Shown here: one piece after another, positions 28,027 to 37,579 of the stretch | How the letters are laid out: each line of letters starts with the position of its first letter | Position numbering within the stretch: the first letter of the stretch is position 1 | Source of the DNA: Treponema sp. | GTDB lineage: Bacteria > Spirochaetota > Spirochaetia > Treponematales > Breznakiellaceae | Direction of reading: 5' to 3' | Length of the DNA: 51,175 nt | Assembly (NCBI GenBank): GCA_031279635.1 | Contig: JAITIC010000090.1 | Span: 1-51,175 of the forward strand | Notes under the pieces: model-generated | Databases searched by the model: none | What the model was told of the DNA's origin: nothing | The model's input: the letters and a program-made list of their open reading frames with translations, nothing else | Translations under genes and position numbers: made by a program

Positions 28027-28965
28027 TTGATAGAAGTAAAGAATCTTTCAAAAAGCTATGGAAACGTGGAAGCGGTGCGGGACGTTTCCTTTTCGGTGGG
28101 CGCCGATCAGGTACTCGGTTTTCTCGGCCCCAACGGCGCGGGGAAAACCACCATTATGAAAATCCTCACCGGCTATCATTTTCCCTCCGGCGGGAGCGCC
28201 CTGGTAGACGGCATATCGGTGGAGGATGATCCGGTGGAGGTGAAAAAGCGCATCGGCTATCTGCCGGAAAACGTACCGCTGTACGGGGATTTCACCGTGG
28301 ACGAATACCTGGCCTTTGCCGCCGACGCCCGCCTTATCCCCCGGGGGGAACGGAAAAAACGAATCAAGGCCTGCCTTGAAGCCTGCGCTCTTGCGGACTG
28401 GCGCTCCCGCAAAATCGAGACTCTTTCAAAAGGCTACCGCCAGCGTGTCGGCCTTGGCCAGGCAATTCTCCACGATCCCCCGATTCTCATTCTGGACGAG
28501 CCTACGAACGGGCTTGACCCTAATCAGATAATCGAGATTCGTTCCCTCATCAAAGAGCTGGGCAGGCGGAAAACCGTGATCCTCTCCACCCACATTTTAC
28601 CGGAAGTGGAAGCGGTGTGCGGCCGGGTGCTTATCCTCAACGAGGGGCGTATCGCCGCCCAGGGCACGGCGGAGGAAATCGCCGCCACCATGAAGGGCGG
28701 GGATACCTGGGAACTTATTCTGAAAGGGGCGCGGGCGGAAACCATAAAAGCCAAACTCCCGCTGCTGGGCCTCAGCGCCGCCTCGTCGGAAAACATCGAA
28801 GACGGAACGGTGTACTTGAGCTTCTTTGTCCCCGCGGGAAGCAGGAAAGATATAACGAGCGGCGAACGGATATTCGACTGGGCGGTCGCCTGCGGCCTTA
28901 AAATACTGGGCATGAACCGGAAAAAACTCAGCCTGGAAGATATCTTTGTGAAACTTACCGCTTGA
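28027..28965 (+). CDS. ABC transporter ATP-binding protein (GldA/ABC-2 export type)
   Basis: MIEVKNLSKSYGNVEAVRDVSFSVG..GPNGAGKTTIMKILTGY..LSKGYRQRVGLGQAI; TTG start. Confidence 0.88.
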   Translation: MIEVKNLSKSYGNVEAVRDVSFSVGADQVLGFLGPNGAGKTTIMKILTGYHFPSGGSALVDGISVEDDPVEVKKRIGYLPENVPLYGDFTVDEYLAFAADARLIPRGERKKRIKACLEACALADWRSRKIETLSKGYRQRVGLGQAILHDPPILILDEPTNGLDPNQIIEIRSLIKELGRRKTVILSTHILPEVEAVCGRVLILNEGRIAAQGTAEEIAATMKGGDTWELILKGARAETIKAKLPLLGLSAASSENIEDGTVYLSFFVPAGSRKDITSGERIFDWAVACGLKILGMNRKKLSLEDIFVKLTA

Positions 28966-29088
28966 TACCTTTGCTTTTGCCCTGCCGGCCCCGCGGGTAA
29001 AAACAGGGGACGCGGGCCGTCCCGCCAGGCATCCGCCGGAAGCTCCCATTCCCTATGTTTGAAAAACAACTGCTTCCTTGTGAAGTTG

Positions 29089-31026
29089 TTACCAAATCTT
29101 CACCCGGTTGTGGCCGGGTTTAAGCCCCGCGATGGGGCCCGCCACCGTTTTATCGTACAGGCTGTCCTCCTCGTCATCCCCGTAGCCCGTGTTGAGCGTG
29201 AGCGGACTTCCGTCGGGGTTCTCAAAGTCGGCATCCACGATACGTACCCTCCCCAAAGAATACGTGTCATGAACGGCACAATTTTCAACAAACTCGTCCG
29301 GCAGGTCAAGTTCAAAATATACTTCATAACCAACCGGCTCAATCATGAAATGCGCGTCAAAATCAGGCCGGTTAATGTTCGTTTTTTCTTTATCGAAAGA
29401 CTCAGCGCCGTTAAAATAGGCGTTGTCCGCGATGTAAACGGGCTGTTCAAATTTCTCGAAAGCCTCCAGGTCGCAGCCCATTCCCTCCGCGTCAACCATC
29501 TTGATATATTCGTCAAGCGACGTGGCACAGCCGTTATATATGGCTGTCCCAACCGTATCCTGTGTTTTTCCACCCACAAAGATGTTTCCAAAAAACCGGT
29601 CGTCCGCGCCGTAAACCATCGCGTAACCTGTTACGTCGGTGCTGTGCGGCGCGTGATACGGCGTTGCGCGGTTGAGTATTTTCTTGAGCATAATCTTGCC
29701 CGCGAAAAAGTTGTTTACATACGCGCCGCCCTGCGCGTGATTATCAAGCGTATATTTCGAGCCAAAGATGTTGTGGTCAACGAGATACGGACCGTGCGAC
29801 ACCTCGACGAACAGATCGCGGTTATTGTTGTTGTAGAGGTTCTTGCTGATACGCGTTCCCTGAGCCTGCCAGTCGAGCCAGGTACCCAATGAGCAGTCGT
29901 GAATGTAATTATGGTGAATCTGAACGTCAATAGCCGCGTGCAGCTTAATACCGGCGATCTCGTATCCGTAAAACTCGCGCTTTAACGCGATATTATAAAT
30001 GTGATTGCCGTAAATTTCGCTGAACACGCAGCCCAGGTGGCCTACCACGCCGTTCTGCCCGCAATCATACACAGTATTCTGGCGTATAATGTGCGAGCCG
30101 ATTTTTTCCTTTGACCAGCCGGTTTTTCGCGCCGTAAAGACGGATTCAAGCTGATACTGATAACCGGGTTTGTCCCCCCTGTTTGTGCGGTAATTATCGC
30201 CTGTTGACGCTTCCTTGCCGATGCTTATCGCACTGCACTTGGCGTCGTGAATTACGTTTTTTTCAATGATCCAGCCCTTGCTCCAATTCGCGCCGATAAG
30301 TCCCGGCTGGTCTCCCGTGGGCGGCGCCCAGGGAGTGGCGGCGTGGGCCATTTCAAATCCGCGGACGGTTATATAATTTACACCGGTTTTATCGGGGTAA
30401 AAACAGCACTTGCGTACGTTTACCTCGGTAAGCTCCCTGTTAGGGTCCGCGCCGTGGAAGTTCGCGTAAATTGTCGTAGTGTCGTCACCGACTTCGGCAA
30501 ACCAAACATACTTTGTCTGATCGACATTCCTGACAGGAACAATCTCATCCGTCCAGTGGTCGAGTATTTCGGCGCGCGGCTTTGGGTTTATCAGCGCATG
30601 GTAACTCTCCGCCTCATAAAAGGACATTCCGTTGAGGTATACGTCGCCCAGGTGAATTCTCCGTCCGGCGGGATAAACCATCCAGTCGCCGGTGACAATT
30701 TCCCTGTAGGGATTCCAGTTCCCGAACATCCCGTTGGGCAGTACGGCCTTCCATACGGAGCCTTCGACGTTCTCCCAATTTTGAACCCGTTCCGACCCCT
30801 TAATGACCACCTTTTCGTTTTGGGCCGCCGTGTAGGTAATACGCCTGGAACCGCTCAGGCCGCCCTCTTTCGGTTTGACCCATTCGCGGTATACGCCCTG
30901 GTGAACGACAACGGCATCCCCGGCGCGGGCAGCGGAAGCCGCGGCCCCTATGGTGAGAAAGGGCGCTTCCTGAGAGCCGGTATTGGCGTCGGATCCGTCT
31001 TTTGATACATGATACTCGGTTGACAT
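29089..31026 (-). CDS. GH120-type beta-xylosidase, right-handed parallel beta-helix
   Basis: EYHVSKDGSDANTGSQEAPFLTIG..VVHQGVYREWVKPKEGGLSG; closely resembles recalled Thermoanaerobacterium XylC; WLDWQAQ and FVEVSHGP acids 23 residues apart. Confidence 0.82.
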   Translation of the reverse strand: MSTEYHVSKDGSDANTGSQEAPFLTIGAAASAARAGDAVVVHQGVYREWVKPKEGGLSGSRRITYTAAQNEKVVIKGSERVQNWENVEGSVWKAVLPNGMFGNWNPYREIVTGDWMVYPAGRRIHLGDVYLNGMSFYEAESYHALINPKPRAEILDHWTDEIVPVRNVDQTKYVWFAEVGDDTTTIYANFHGADPNRELTEVNVRKCCFYPDKTGVNYITVRGFEMAHAATPWAPPTGDQPGLIGANWSKGWIIEKNVIHDAKCSAISIGKEASTGDNYRTNRGDKPGYQYQLESVFTARKTGWSKEKIGSHIIRQNTVYDCGQNGVVGHLGCVFSEIYGNHIYNIALKREFYGYEIAGIKLHAAIDVQIHHNYIHDCSLGTWLDWQAQGTRISKNLYNNNNRDLFVEVSHGPYLVDHNIFGSKYTLDNHAQGGAYVNNFFAGKIMLKKILNRATPYHAPHSTDVTGYAMVYGADDRFFGNIFVGGKTQDTVGTAIYNGCATSLDEYIKMVDAEGMGCDLEAFEKFEQPVYIADNAYFNGAESFDKEKTNINRPDFDAHFMIEPVGYEVYFELDLPDEFVENCAVHDTYSLGRVRIVDADFENPDGSPLTLNTGYGDDEEDSLYDKTVAGPIAGLKPGHNRVKIW

Positions 31027-31056
31027 GGTGATTCCTCCATTTGAATTTAATATCGA

Positions 31057-31191
31057 GCCTGTCCCAAAACAAATTGACTGTGCGCTCACGCGCACGATTT
31101 TGGGACAGGCCCGTGCAGTTTTTCAGGCTTTCAGCCTTACAAAACCGCGAATTTCAAGGCTGCTTTCCCAAAACTGAAGTTTTGGGAAAGC
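31057..31191. repeat. Family C two-hairpin element, full copy
   Basis: Hairpin 1 GCCTGTCCCAAAA..TTTTGGGACAGGC (31057-31110); hairpin 2 GCTTTCCCAAAACT-GA-AGTTTTGGGAAAGC (31162-31191). Confidence 0.92.
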
Positions 31192-31233
31192 CTCTATCGC
31201 TATCTTTTATCCTGGCAATTACGTTTACATTTT

Positions 31234-32082
31234 TCAGCCCTTGACCGCACCGGCCATCATGCCTTTGACCAGCTTATCCTGACCAAAAATATAAAGCAGG
31301 ATGACAGGCAAAGAGGAAAGGGTAAGGACCGCCATAATCAGCGGGATATTATTTGAGTATTGGCCCTGGTATTCCCATACGGCAAGGGGCAGCGTCCGGA
31401 CTGCCTGGGATTGGGTAAGTACCATGACAAAAATGAATTCATTCCAGATAACCACGCCATTATAAATACCCAGCGTTGCCAGACCCGGCGTGGAAAGGGG
31501 GAAGATAATTTTGAAAAAAGTATTAAACCTGCCACAGCCGTCAATTTCCGCCGCTTCTTCAAGCTCTTTGGGAATGCCGTGCATAAACGACACCAGAATA
31601 AAAACTGACATGGGCAGATTGAACGCGATGTTCGGCCCTACAAGCGCCCAACGGGTATCGTAAATATTAATATTATTTGCCATTACAAAAAGAGGAATCA
31701 AAGTAATGTGAATAGGTACGGACATGGCGGCTACAATCATGCTGTATATCGGGCGGTTAAGCCTGAATTTCATGCGGGAAAGCGGATAGGCGGCAAAGGC
31801 GGAACAAAGAAGCAGCAGGGAGAGGGATATAAGGATAAGTATCACACTGTTAAAAAAATATTGAAAAAAACCGCCCTGAAAAACCCGCATATAATTGTTG
31901 GGTATCCATGATGCCGGCAGTTTGAAAAGATTACCGCTCAAAAATTCTCCCAGGGTTTTGAAGGATGTAACAACCATATAGTAAAATGGAAATCCGCTAA
32001 TGAGGACCCACATAGAGGCAAAGAAAAATGCCAGACACCACCAGATCGATACGGATTTTTTTCCCGTATTATTCCCTTTCAT
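31234..32082 (-). CDS. Carbohydrate ABC transporter permease (MalG-like)
   Basis: EELEEAAEIDGCGRFNTFFKIIFPLSTPGL EAA motif. Confidence 0.92.
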   Translation of the reverse strand: MKGNNTGKKSVSIWWCLAFFFASMWVLISGFPFYYMVVTSFKTLGEFLSGNLFKLPASWIPNNYMRVFQGGFFQYFFNSVILILISLSLLLLCSAFAAYPLSRMKFRLNRPIYSMIVAAMSVPIHITLIPLFVMANNINIYDTRWALVGPNIAFNLPMSVFILVSFMHGIPKELEEAAEIDGCGRFNTFFKIIFPLSTPGLATLGIYNGVVIWNEFIFVMVLTQSQAVRTLPLAVWEYQGQYSNNIPLIMAVLTLSSLPVILLYIFGQDKLVKGMMAGAVKG

Positions 32083-32984
32083 AATTCTTCTGCCTTTCTG
32101 TTCAGGGTGTATACCGTAAGGAGAGCGATGAGGGTAATGAGAATGAACATCCCTCCGGCAACCGCCGCGCCGTAACCGAAATTCTGTTTGACGAATGATG
32201 TCTTGTACATTAATGTTGCCATGAGTTCTGTAGATGAACCCGGCCCGCCGCCGGTCATAACGTACACGAGATCGAAATATTTAAGAGATCCGATAATGCT
32301 CACCGTGGCGCCGGAGATAATCGTAGGACGAAGCAGGGGTAATGATACCTTCCAGAAATACTGACCCCGCGTCGCGCCGTCAATGGATGCCGCTTCATAC
32401 AGTTCTACGGGAATAGTTCCGTAGGCGGCAAGGTAAAGGAGCATGTAAAAAGGCGTATATTGCCAGCTAATCACGCCTATTACGGTAACAAGGGCTTTTT
32501 GGGGATTTCCCAGGAGGTCAACGCTGCCGCCGCCAAATAATTTCGCTGTTGACGCGAATATTCCGAAGTTGGCATCCAGCGCGAACTTAAAGAGAATACC
32601 GATAGCTACCGAGGAAATGAGATAGGGAAGAAACCAGACAATTTTGAAAACCAAACCCTTCTTCCCGGTTATATCGAGAAAGGTGGCAAGAACCATTGCC
32701 AGAACACCCTGGGTTAACAGGGAAACAAACATCACGATTACATTGTTCCGAAAGGCCTGCCAGAAAAAGTTGTCCTTTACCAGTTCCGTCCAGTTCTCCA
32801 GCCCGACAAAGACCTTGTTCGGGCTGATACCGTTCCATTTAACGGTACTGAGGGCAAAGGAATCAATAATGGGATAGGCTATAAAAACAATGAGAACCAG
32901 TATAGCCGGTACAAGAAAAACTGCCGCGGAAATATTTACCGAACGCTGGCGGACTTGTTTAAGGGATGTGACGTTGTTTGGCAT
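32079..32984 (-). CDS. Carbohydrate ABC transporter permease (MalF-like)
   Basis: VELYEAASIDGATRGQYFWKVSLPLLRPT EAA motif; overlaps next gene by 4 nt. Confidence 0.9.
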   Translation of the reverse strand: MPNNVTSLKQVRQRSVNISAAVFLVPAILVLIVFIAYPIIDSFALSTVKWNGISPNKVFVGLENWTELVKDNFFWQAFRNNVIVMFVSLLTQGVLAMVLATFLDITGKKGLVFKIVWFLPYLISSVAIGILFKFALDANFGIFASTAKLFGGGSVDLLGNPQKALVTVIGVISWQYTPFYMLLYLAAYGTIPVELYEAASIDGATRGQYFWKVSLPLLRPTIISGATVSIIGSLKYFDLVYVMTGGGPGSSTELMATLMYKTSFVKQNFGYGAAVAGGMFILITLIALLTVYTLNRKAEEL

Positions 32985-33031
32985 AGCGGCCTTCAAAAGA
33001 GAGGAGAAGGCTCTCCTCCCTTTTATACTTG

Positions 33032-34318
33032 TTAATTTCTCAGCGAAGCGGACTGAGCGGCCGCCCAACGGCGAGCGAATTCCCGGGGCGTAATGGAAAG
33101 ACCAAAAAGTTCCTGAGATGCGCTCAACATAACATCCGCTACTTCCGGAGTCAAAGACTGGTCATACCATAATTGAACATCCGGCGCGTTCTGTACCACC
33201 GTAAAAATTTCCCGCAGAATAGGTTCAGTCAGTGTTATGCCTTTGACCGGCGGAATGCGGCCGGCGGCAATACGATCTTTTACGGACTGTTCATCAAGAA
33301 GATATGTCATCATCTCAAAGGCCTTGTCGGGGTACTTGCAGGTGCTGGCAGCATGGTAGAAATTATCCCCTATAGTACCGGTGATCGTTTTTGGATTTCC
33401 CGTTCCGGTCTCATCCGCAGGGAAGTTGAAGAATCCCATCTTTTTGAGATAGTCGGGATTTTCCCCGATCACGTTAGATGCAAACCAATTGCCCATAATG
33501 TGCATGGCGCATTTGTCGGTATAAAGGAGAATGCGTGACTGGCCGGAATCCTCATCAAGACCGTTAAAACCATCGTTGAAGTAACCCTTCCGTACCCATT
33601 GCTGAATCTTTTCCGCCGCCCAGACAAAAGCCGGGTCCTCAAACGTACCGCTTCCGTCCATGGCTTTGGCAAAAGGCCCAAGCCCTGCGTGGCGGGCGGG
33701 CAGTATCTGGTAATACATCATGCCGGTCCATTTAGTCATATTTGCCAGCGAAAACGGGGTAATACCATTGGCTTTAAGAGTGTCACAGACCGCCTCAAGT
33801 TCCGCGATTGTGGTGGGAACCTTTATATTGTACCTGGCAAATAGTTCTTTGTTATAAAAAACACCCTCAATCGCTACGTTTTCACAGGGGAAGCTGTAGA
33901 TTTTACCGTCAATGGTACCCTGCGTTACCGCGGCGTCCAGCAGCCTGGCCTTGTAATTATTGGCATTCATATACGGCGTGAGATCCATGAGTTTTCCCGC
34001 CTTGACGTACTCATTGGTGGTTCCGCCGGTCCAGGACATGAATATATCCGGCATTTGATTACCCGCGATAGCAACGGCAATTTTTTGCTTGTAGGAATCA
34101 TTCGCGGTGACCGTAATATTAACCTTGAAATCCGGATTGGCGGCTTCAAAGCGTTTTACCGCAGCTTCGATAAATTGCGGCGCGGGATCTACGGTTTGGA
34201 TATGCCAAAACTCAAGAACTTTTTTTTCGCCGCCGGAAGCGCCTGTCCCCCGCTGTCCTCCGGCAAAAAGTGATACGCAGATTCCCAGCGTCAATAGAAA
34301 AACTATGACTCTTTTCAT
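33032..34318 (-). CDS. Extracellular sugar-binding protein (ABC)
   Basis: Signal MKRVIVFLLTLGICVSLFAGG; GNQMPDIFMSWTGGTTNEYVKAGKLMDLT. Confidence 0.92.
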   Translation of the reverse strand: MKRVIVFLLTLGICVSLFAGGQRGTGASGGEKKVLEFWHIQTVDPAPQFIEAAVKRFEAANPDFKVNITVTANDSYKQKIAVAIAGNQMPDIFMSWTGGTTNEYVKAGKLMDLTPYMNANNYKARLLDAAVTQGTIDGKIYSFPCENVAIEGVFYNKELFARYNIKVPTTIAELEAVCDTLKANGITPFSLANMTKWTGMMYYQILPARHAGLGPFAKAMDGSGTFEDPAFVWAAEKIQQWVRKGYFNDGFNGLDEDSGQSRILLYTDKCAMHIMGNWFASNVIGENPDYLKKMGFFNFPADETGTGNPKTITGTIGDNFYHAASTCKYPDKAFEMMTYLLDEQSVKDRIAAGRIPPVKGITLTEPILREIFTVVQNAPDVQLWYDQSLTPEVADVMLSASQELFGLSITPREFARRWAAAQSASLRN

Positions 34319-34415
34319 TATTACTCCTCCTGAAAAATTTGGGTCAGCTTACAACTGTGATTATTATAGTAAATCAGTTTTCAGGGGCTTATTATCAATT
34401 ATTGCTCTATTTATT

Positions 34416-35324
34416 TCAATTATTGCTTTTGCGGTAATTGATGGGAGTGCTCCCGGTTCCGGTTTTAAAAACGCGGTAAAAGGTGGGCATACTTGCAAAA
34501 CCGCACTCCTGGGCTATCAGCGTTACCGGCAGGTCGGTCTTTACCAGAAGGTCCCTGGCATGACCTAAGCGCACCGATGAAAGAAAAGCCCAAAAGCTCC
34601 GTCCGGTTTGTTTTTTGAAAAACCGGGCAAAATGAAAACGGCTTAACGCGGCTTCCCGCGCCGCCTGATCCAGATCAAGGTCGGCCCTGTGAAAATCCCT
34701 ATAGATGAGTAAATAAACCCGTTCAAGGCGCCTGTCCTCAGTAAGGGCAATTGATTTTTTCGAAAGCGCATCCGGACTTTCCGCCAGCCTGTTCCGCATA
34801 TAGGTTAGTACCAAAAGGTAAACTCCCGCCTTAATAGCAAGCCGGTAACCCGTCTTTTTTTCCTTGTATTCGGTAAACAGTTCTGTGAGAATTCCGTAAA
34901 ACCTTGTGTATAAGACCTCGCCAAGGGCGTCCGGGCCTGAACGCGGGACAGCACGTATGATTGGCTGTTGAGCAAACATGGTCCCGTCCCCGACAATTCC
35001 GTGTATATGATCTTCCTTTAGAAAAATTCGCTGTTCAAAATGAAATAGCCGCAGGATTGTTCCCTGGTCAGAAGAAGGGAAGCTGTGAACCTGTCCCGGA
35101 TCTATGAACACGATGTCACCCTGGCAGGCATCATGGGCATTACCTTCTATCACAATACTGACTTTCCCCGTATGAACGATAAATACTTCGTAATATTCAT
35201 GCCAGTGCGCCGGATAGACGAATTCGGTCAAGGTCGAATCCCAACACCGAAAGGGCAGGGAGAACCCAAATTCCTCTTTTTCCTGCCAAGGTTTTTTCCC
35301 CATGACGATTAAGAATTTATCCAT
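34416..35324 (-). CDS. AraC-family transcriptional regulator
   Basis: Cupin-like N-term; AREAALSRFHFARFFKKQTGRSFWAFLSSVRLGHARDLL..IAQECGFASMPTFYRVFK. Confidence 0.92.
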   Translation of the reverse strand: MDKFLIVMGKKPWQEKEEFGFSLPFRCWDSTLTEFVYPAHWHEYYEVFIVHTGKVSIVIEGNAHDACQGDIVFIDPGQVHSFPSSDQGTILRLFHFEQRIFLKEDHIHGIVGDGTMFAQQPIIRAVPRSGPDALGEVLYTRFYGILTELFTEYKEKKTGYRLAIKAGVYLLVLTYMRNRLAESPDALSKKSIALTEDRRLERVYLLIYRDFHRADLDLDQAAREAALSRFHFARFFKKQTGRSFWAFLSSVRLGHARDLLVKTDLPVTLIAQECGFASMPTFYRVFKTGTGSTPINYRKSNN

Positions 35325-35461
35325 ATCTAACTATGCTTGTCAATCCCACTGAGGAGATGTATAAACACCGACAGTACGGACGGAATAGAGAAACGCACAG
35401 GCCGCGGCCGTTGCACTTTTCGCGGTCTATGGTTATGATTTTTCGTGCTTTATTGATCGAG

Positions 35462-35572
35462 GCTGTTTCAAAACCCCGCGCGTTTAGCGCACAGGCAGTC
35501 AGTTTTGGAACAGCATCGATCTCCTTGACTTTTATATGACTGCAATTTCAAAATCTGATATTTTGAAATTGC
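35462..35572. repeat. Family C two-hairpin element, diverged copy upstream of mtlD
   Basis: Hairpin 1 GCTGTTTCAAAAC..GTTTTGGAACAGC (35462-35524); hairpin 2 GCAATTTCAAAAT-CTGAT-ATTTTGAAATTGC (35542-35572) followed by a T-rich run. Confidence 0.8.
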
Positions 35573-35595
35573 TTCCTTTTTAAGAGAGGGTTATT

Positions 35596-36822
35596 ATGAA
35601 AATGGTAATGTATGGATGCGGGAATATCGGGCGGGGGTTTGTTGGGGTGCTGTTTGCGCTGTCGGGGTACGATGTTACGTTTATCGACGCAGCCGACGAA
35701 CTCGTGGAGCGGCTGCACCGGGAGCGTAAATACCCGGTACGTGTAGTTTCGGACACGGGCTTTGAGGATATCGAAATTACCGGGGTGGACGCGCTCAACG
35801 GCAAAGACGCGGAGGCGGCGGCAAATCTGATTGCGGATGCGGACATCATGGCGACGGCGGTCGGCGTCAAGGCGCTGAAATTCATCGCGCCTGTAATTGC
35901 CTCAGGGTTATCGAAACGGCTTGCGCGGGGCGCGAAACCCCTCAACATCATCATCTGTGAAAATCTGATGGACGCCAATGTGATCCTTGCGGGGATGCTC
36001 CGGGAGCATCTTACAAAAATAGAAAACGAACAATTTGATAATGTCGTGGGGCTTGTGGAAGCGTCCATCGGCCGTATGGTGCCTGTGCAGACGCCTGAAA
36101 TGCAGGCGGGGAATCCCCTGCGGGTCTGTGTCGAGCATTACGGGTATCTGCCGGTGGACAGGGACGCGTTCAAGGGCGGTATTCCGGAAGTAAAAGGCAT
36201 GGTTCCGTTTTCCCCGTTCAATTTTTACCTGAAGCGAAAACTCTATGTGCATAATATGGGCCATGCGATATGCGCCTATCTGGGGGGCTTTTCCGGATAC
36301 GAGTACATCTGGGCTGCGGTCGGCAATCCCGATATACGGCTTATCGCGCATAACGCCATGCTGGAAAGCGCCCAGGCCCTGAGTTTCCGTTACGGGGTTG
36401 GTATCGGGGAAATTATCAACCACATTGACGATCTGTTACTGCGTTTTTCCAACGCCGCCCTGCGGGATACCTGCAAGCGGGTGGGTGCGGACCCGGTACG
36501 CAAACTTTCCCCGAGTGACCGGCTCATCGGAGCCGCCTCCTTCTGCCTTGAACAGGGGATATTCCCCGCCTACATCGCAGCCGGGGCCGCCGGGGCCTTG
36601 TATCAGGAACTGCGGGAAAGCGGTAAGGAACAGACCGCCGCCAACGCCGCGGCCTCTTTGGAGAGCATAGCCGGCTTAAAAGCGGACAGTAAACTTACGG
36701 AAAACATTTTGAAAATCCACGGTATTTTTTGTGACGTCCGCAACGCAAGCGGCGGCAGTATCGCGGCCATACGCCGGGCGACGGAATTACTGCGGGCCGC
36801 TGAAAACCGGGATGTGGTTTAA
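35596..36822 (+). CDS. mtlD: Mannitol-1-phosphate 5-dehydrogenase family
   Basis: MKMVMYGCGNIGRGFVGVLFALSGYDVTFIDA..; VKGMVPFSPFNFYLKRKLYVHNMGHAICAYLGG. Confidence 0.88.
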   Translation: MKMVMYGCGNIGRGFVGVLFALSGYDVTFIDAADELVERLHRERKYPVRVVSDTGFEDIEITGVDALNGKDAEAAANLIADADIMATAVGVKALKFIAPVIASGLSKRLARGAKPLNIIICENLMDANVILAGMLREHLTKIENEQFDNVVGLVEASIGRMVPVQTPEMQAGNPLRVCVEHYGYLPVDRDAFKGGIPEVKGMVPFSPFNFYLKRKLYVHNMGHAICAYLGGFSGYEYIWAAVGNPDIRLIAHNAMLESAQALSFRYGVGIGEIINHIDDLLLRFSNAALRDTCKRVGADPVRKLSPSDRLIGAASFCLEQGIFPAYIAAGAAGALYQELRESGKEQTAANAAASLESIAGLKADSKLTENILKIHGIFCDVRNASGGSIAAIRRATELLRAAENRDVV

Positions 36823-36854
36823 GGCGGGTATTTTCAGATTTGTGCAATGAGCCT

Positions 36855-36893
36855 GGGGATGTCCAGGAAGCAACAAACTTCCTGGACATCCCC
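36855..36893. terminator. Hairpin family A copy 2, likely bidirectional terminator
   Basis: GGGGATGTCCAGGAAG-CAACAAA-CTTCCTGGACATCCCC, between convergent mtlD and DUF3793. Confidence 0.7.
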
Positions 36894-37463
36894 TTAGGGT
36901 ATTAAACCAGACTTTCGAATAACAGGAAAGATGCCGCCCTTTTGGATATATTCCAGCAGCTGCTGTTTACAGTGATCGTATTCCCTGAACAGGGCGCGGG
37001 CTTTTTCAACATCGCTGTAAACTTTCCAGAAACCGCACAGTTTGCAGCAGGCGCCTTTGTGGCGGATGAAGCCCAGCACATCCGCCGGCGGATAGCCAAG
37101 GAAAAAGCCCACTTCGTGGGGAAACTCCTGAGCGGTCAAAAACCGCAGGGACAAGTACCGCAGATAATCCGCGACACTGCCCGCTTCCGGGTAATCAAAA
37201 TTCGCCAGCGCCGTGCATACTTCGGGATTTTTTAGGACAGTGTCAAGCAGGTTTTGCCGATACACAAAAACGAGGTTGTTTTTACCGGCCATGGACAGCG
37301 GCATAAATTGTATATGCGGCAGTACCGCTGTATCAGGAAGATCCGTTTCCCACCAGGGCGGTTTCGGGAACAGGGCGGCGGGCTTTTTCCCCAGCAGTAC
37401 CGGAGCACATTGCCGCGCCATTGTTTCTTCAAATCTTTTATTCAATTGTTTCACGTCCTTCAC
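36894..37463 (-). CDS. DUF3793 family protein
   Basis: MARQCAPVLLGKKPAALFP..GKNNLVFVYR..EVGFFLGYPPADVLGFIRHKG; start uncertain (GTG 37463 or ATG 37421). Confidence 0.75.
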   Translation of the reverse strand: MKDVKQLNKRFEETMARQCAPVLLGKKPAALFPKPPWWETDLPDTAVLPHIQFMPLSMAGKNNLVFVYRQNLLDTVLKNPEVCTALANFDYPEAGSVADYLRYLSLRFLTAQEFPHEVGFFLGYPPADVLGFIRHKGACCKLCGFWKVYSDVEKARALFREYDHCKQQLLEYIQKGGIFPVIRKSGLIP

Positions 37464-37468
37464 TTATG

Positions 37469-37503
37469 TTAGTATTGACTAATATTATGTTAGCCTATAC
37501 TAA
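37469..37503. promoter_or_regulatory. Two TTAG-N6-CTAA operator-like palindromes
   Basis: TTAGTATTGACTAA (37469-37482) and TTAGCCTATACTAA (37490-37503). Confidence 0.65.
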
Positions 37504-37561
37504 TAAAATTGTCAATCGATCAGCGCGAAAGGATATTTGCACTAAATCCCCGGAATACTAG

Positions 37562-37579
37562 AGTTAGTTATAACTAACT
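37562..37579. promoter_or_regulatory. Perfect 18-bp palindrome with TTAG-N6-CTAA core
   Basis: AGTTAGTTATAACTAACT. Confidence 0.65.
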
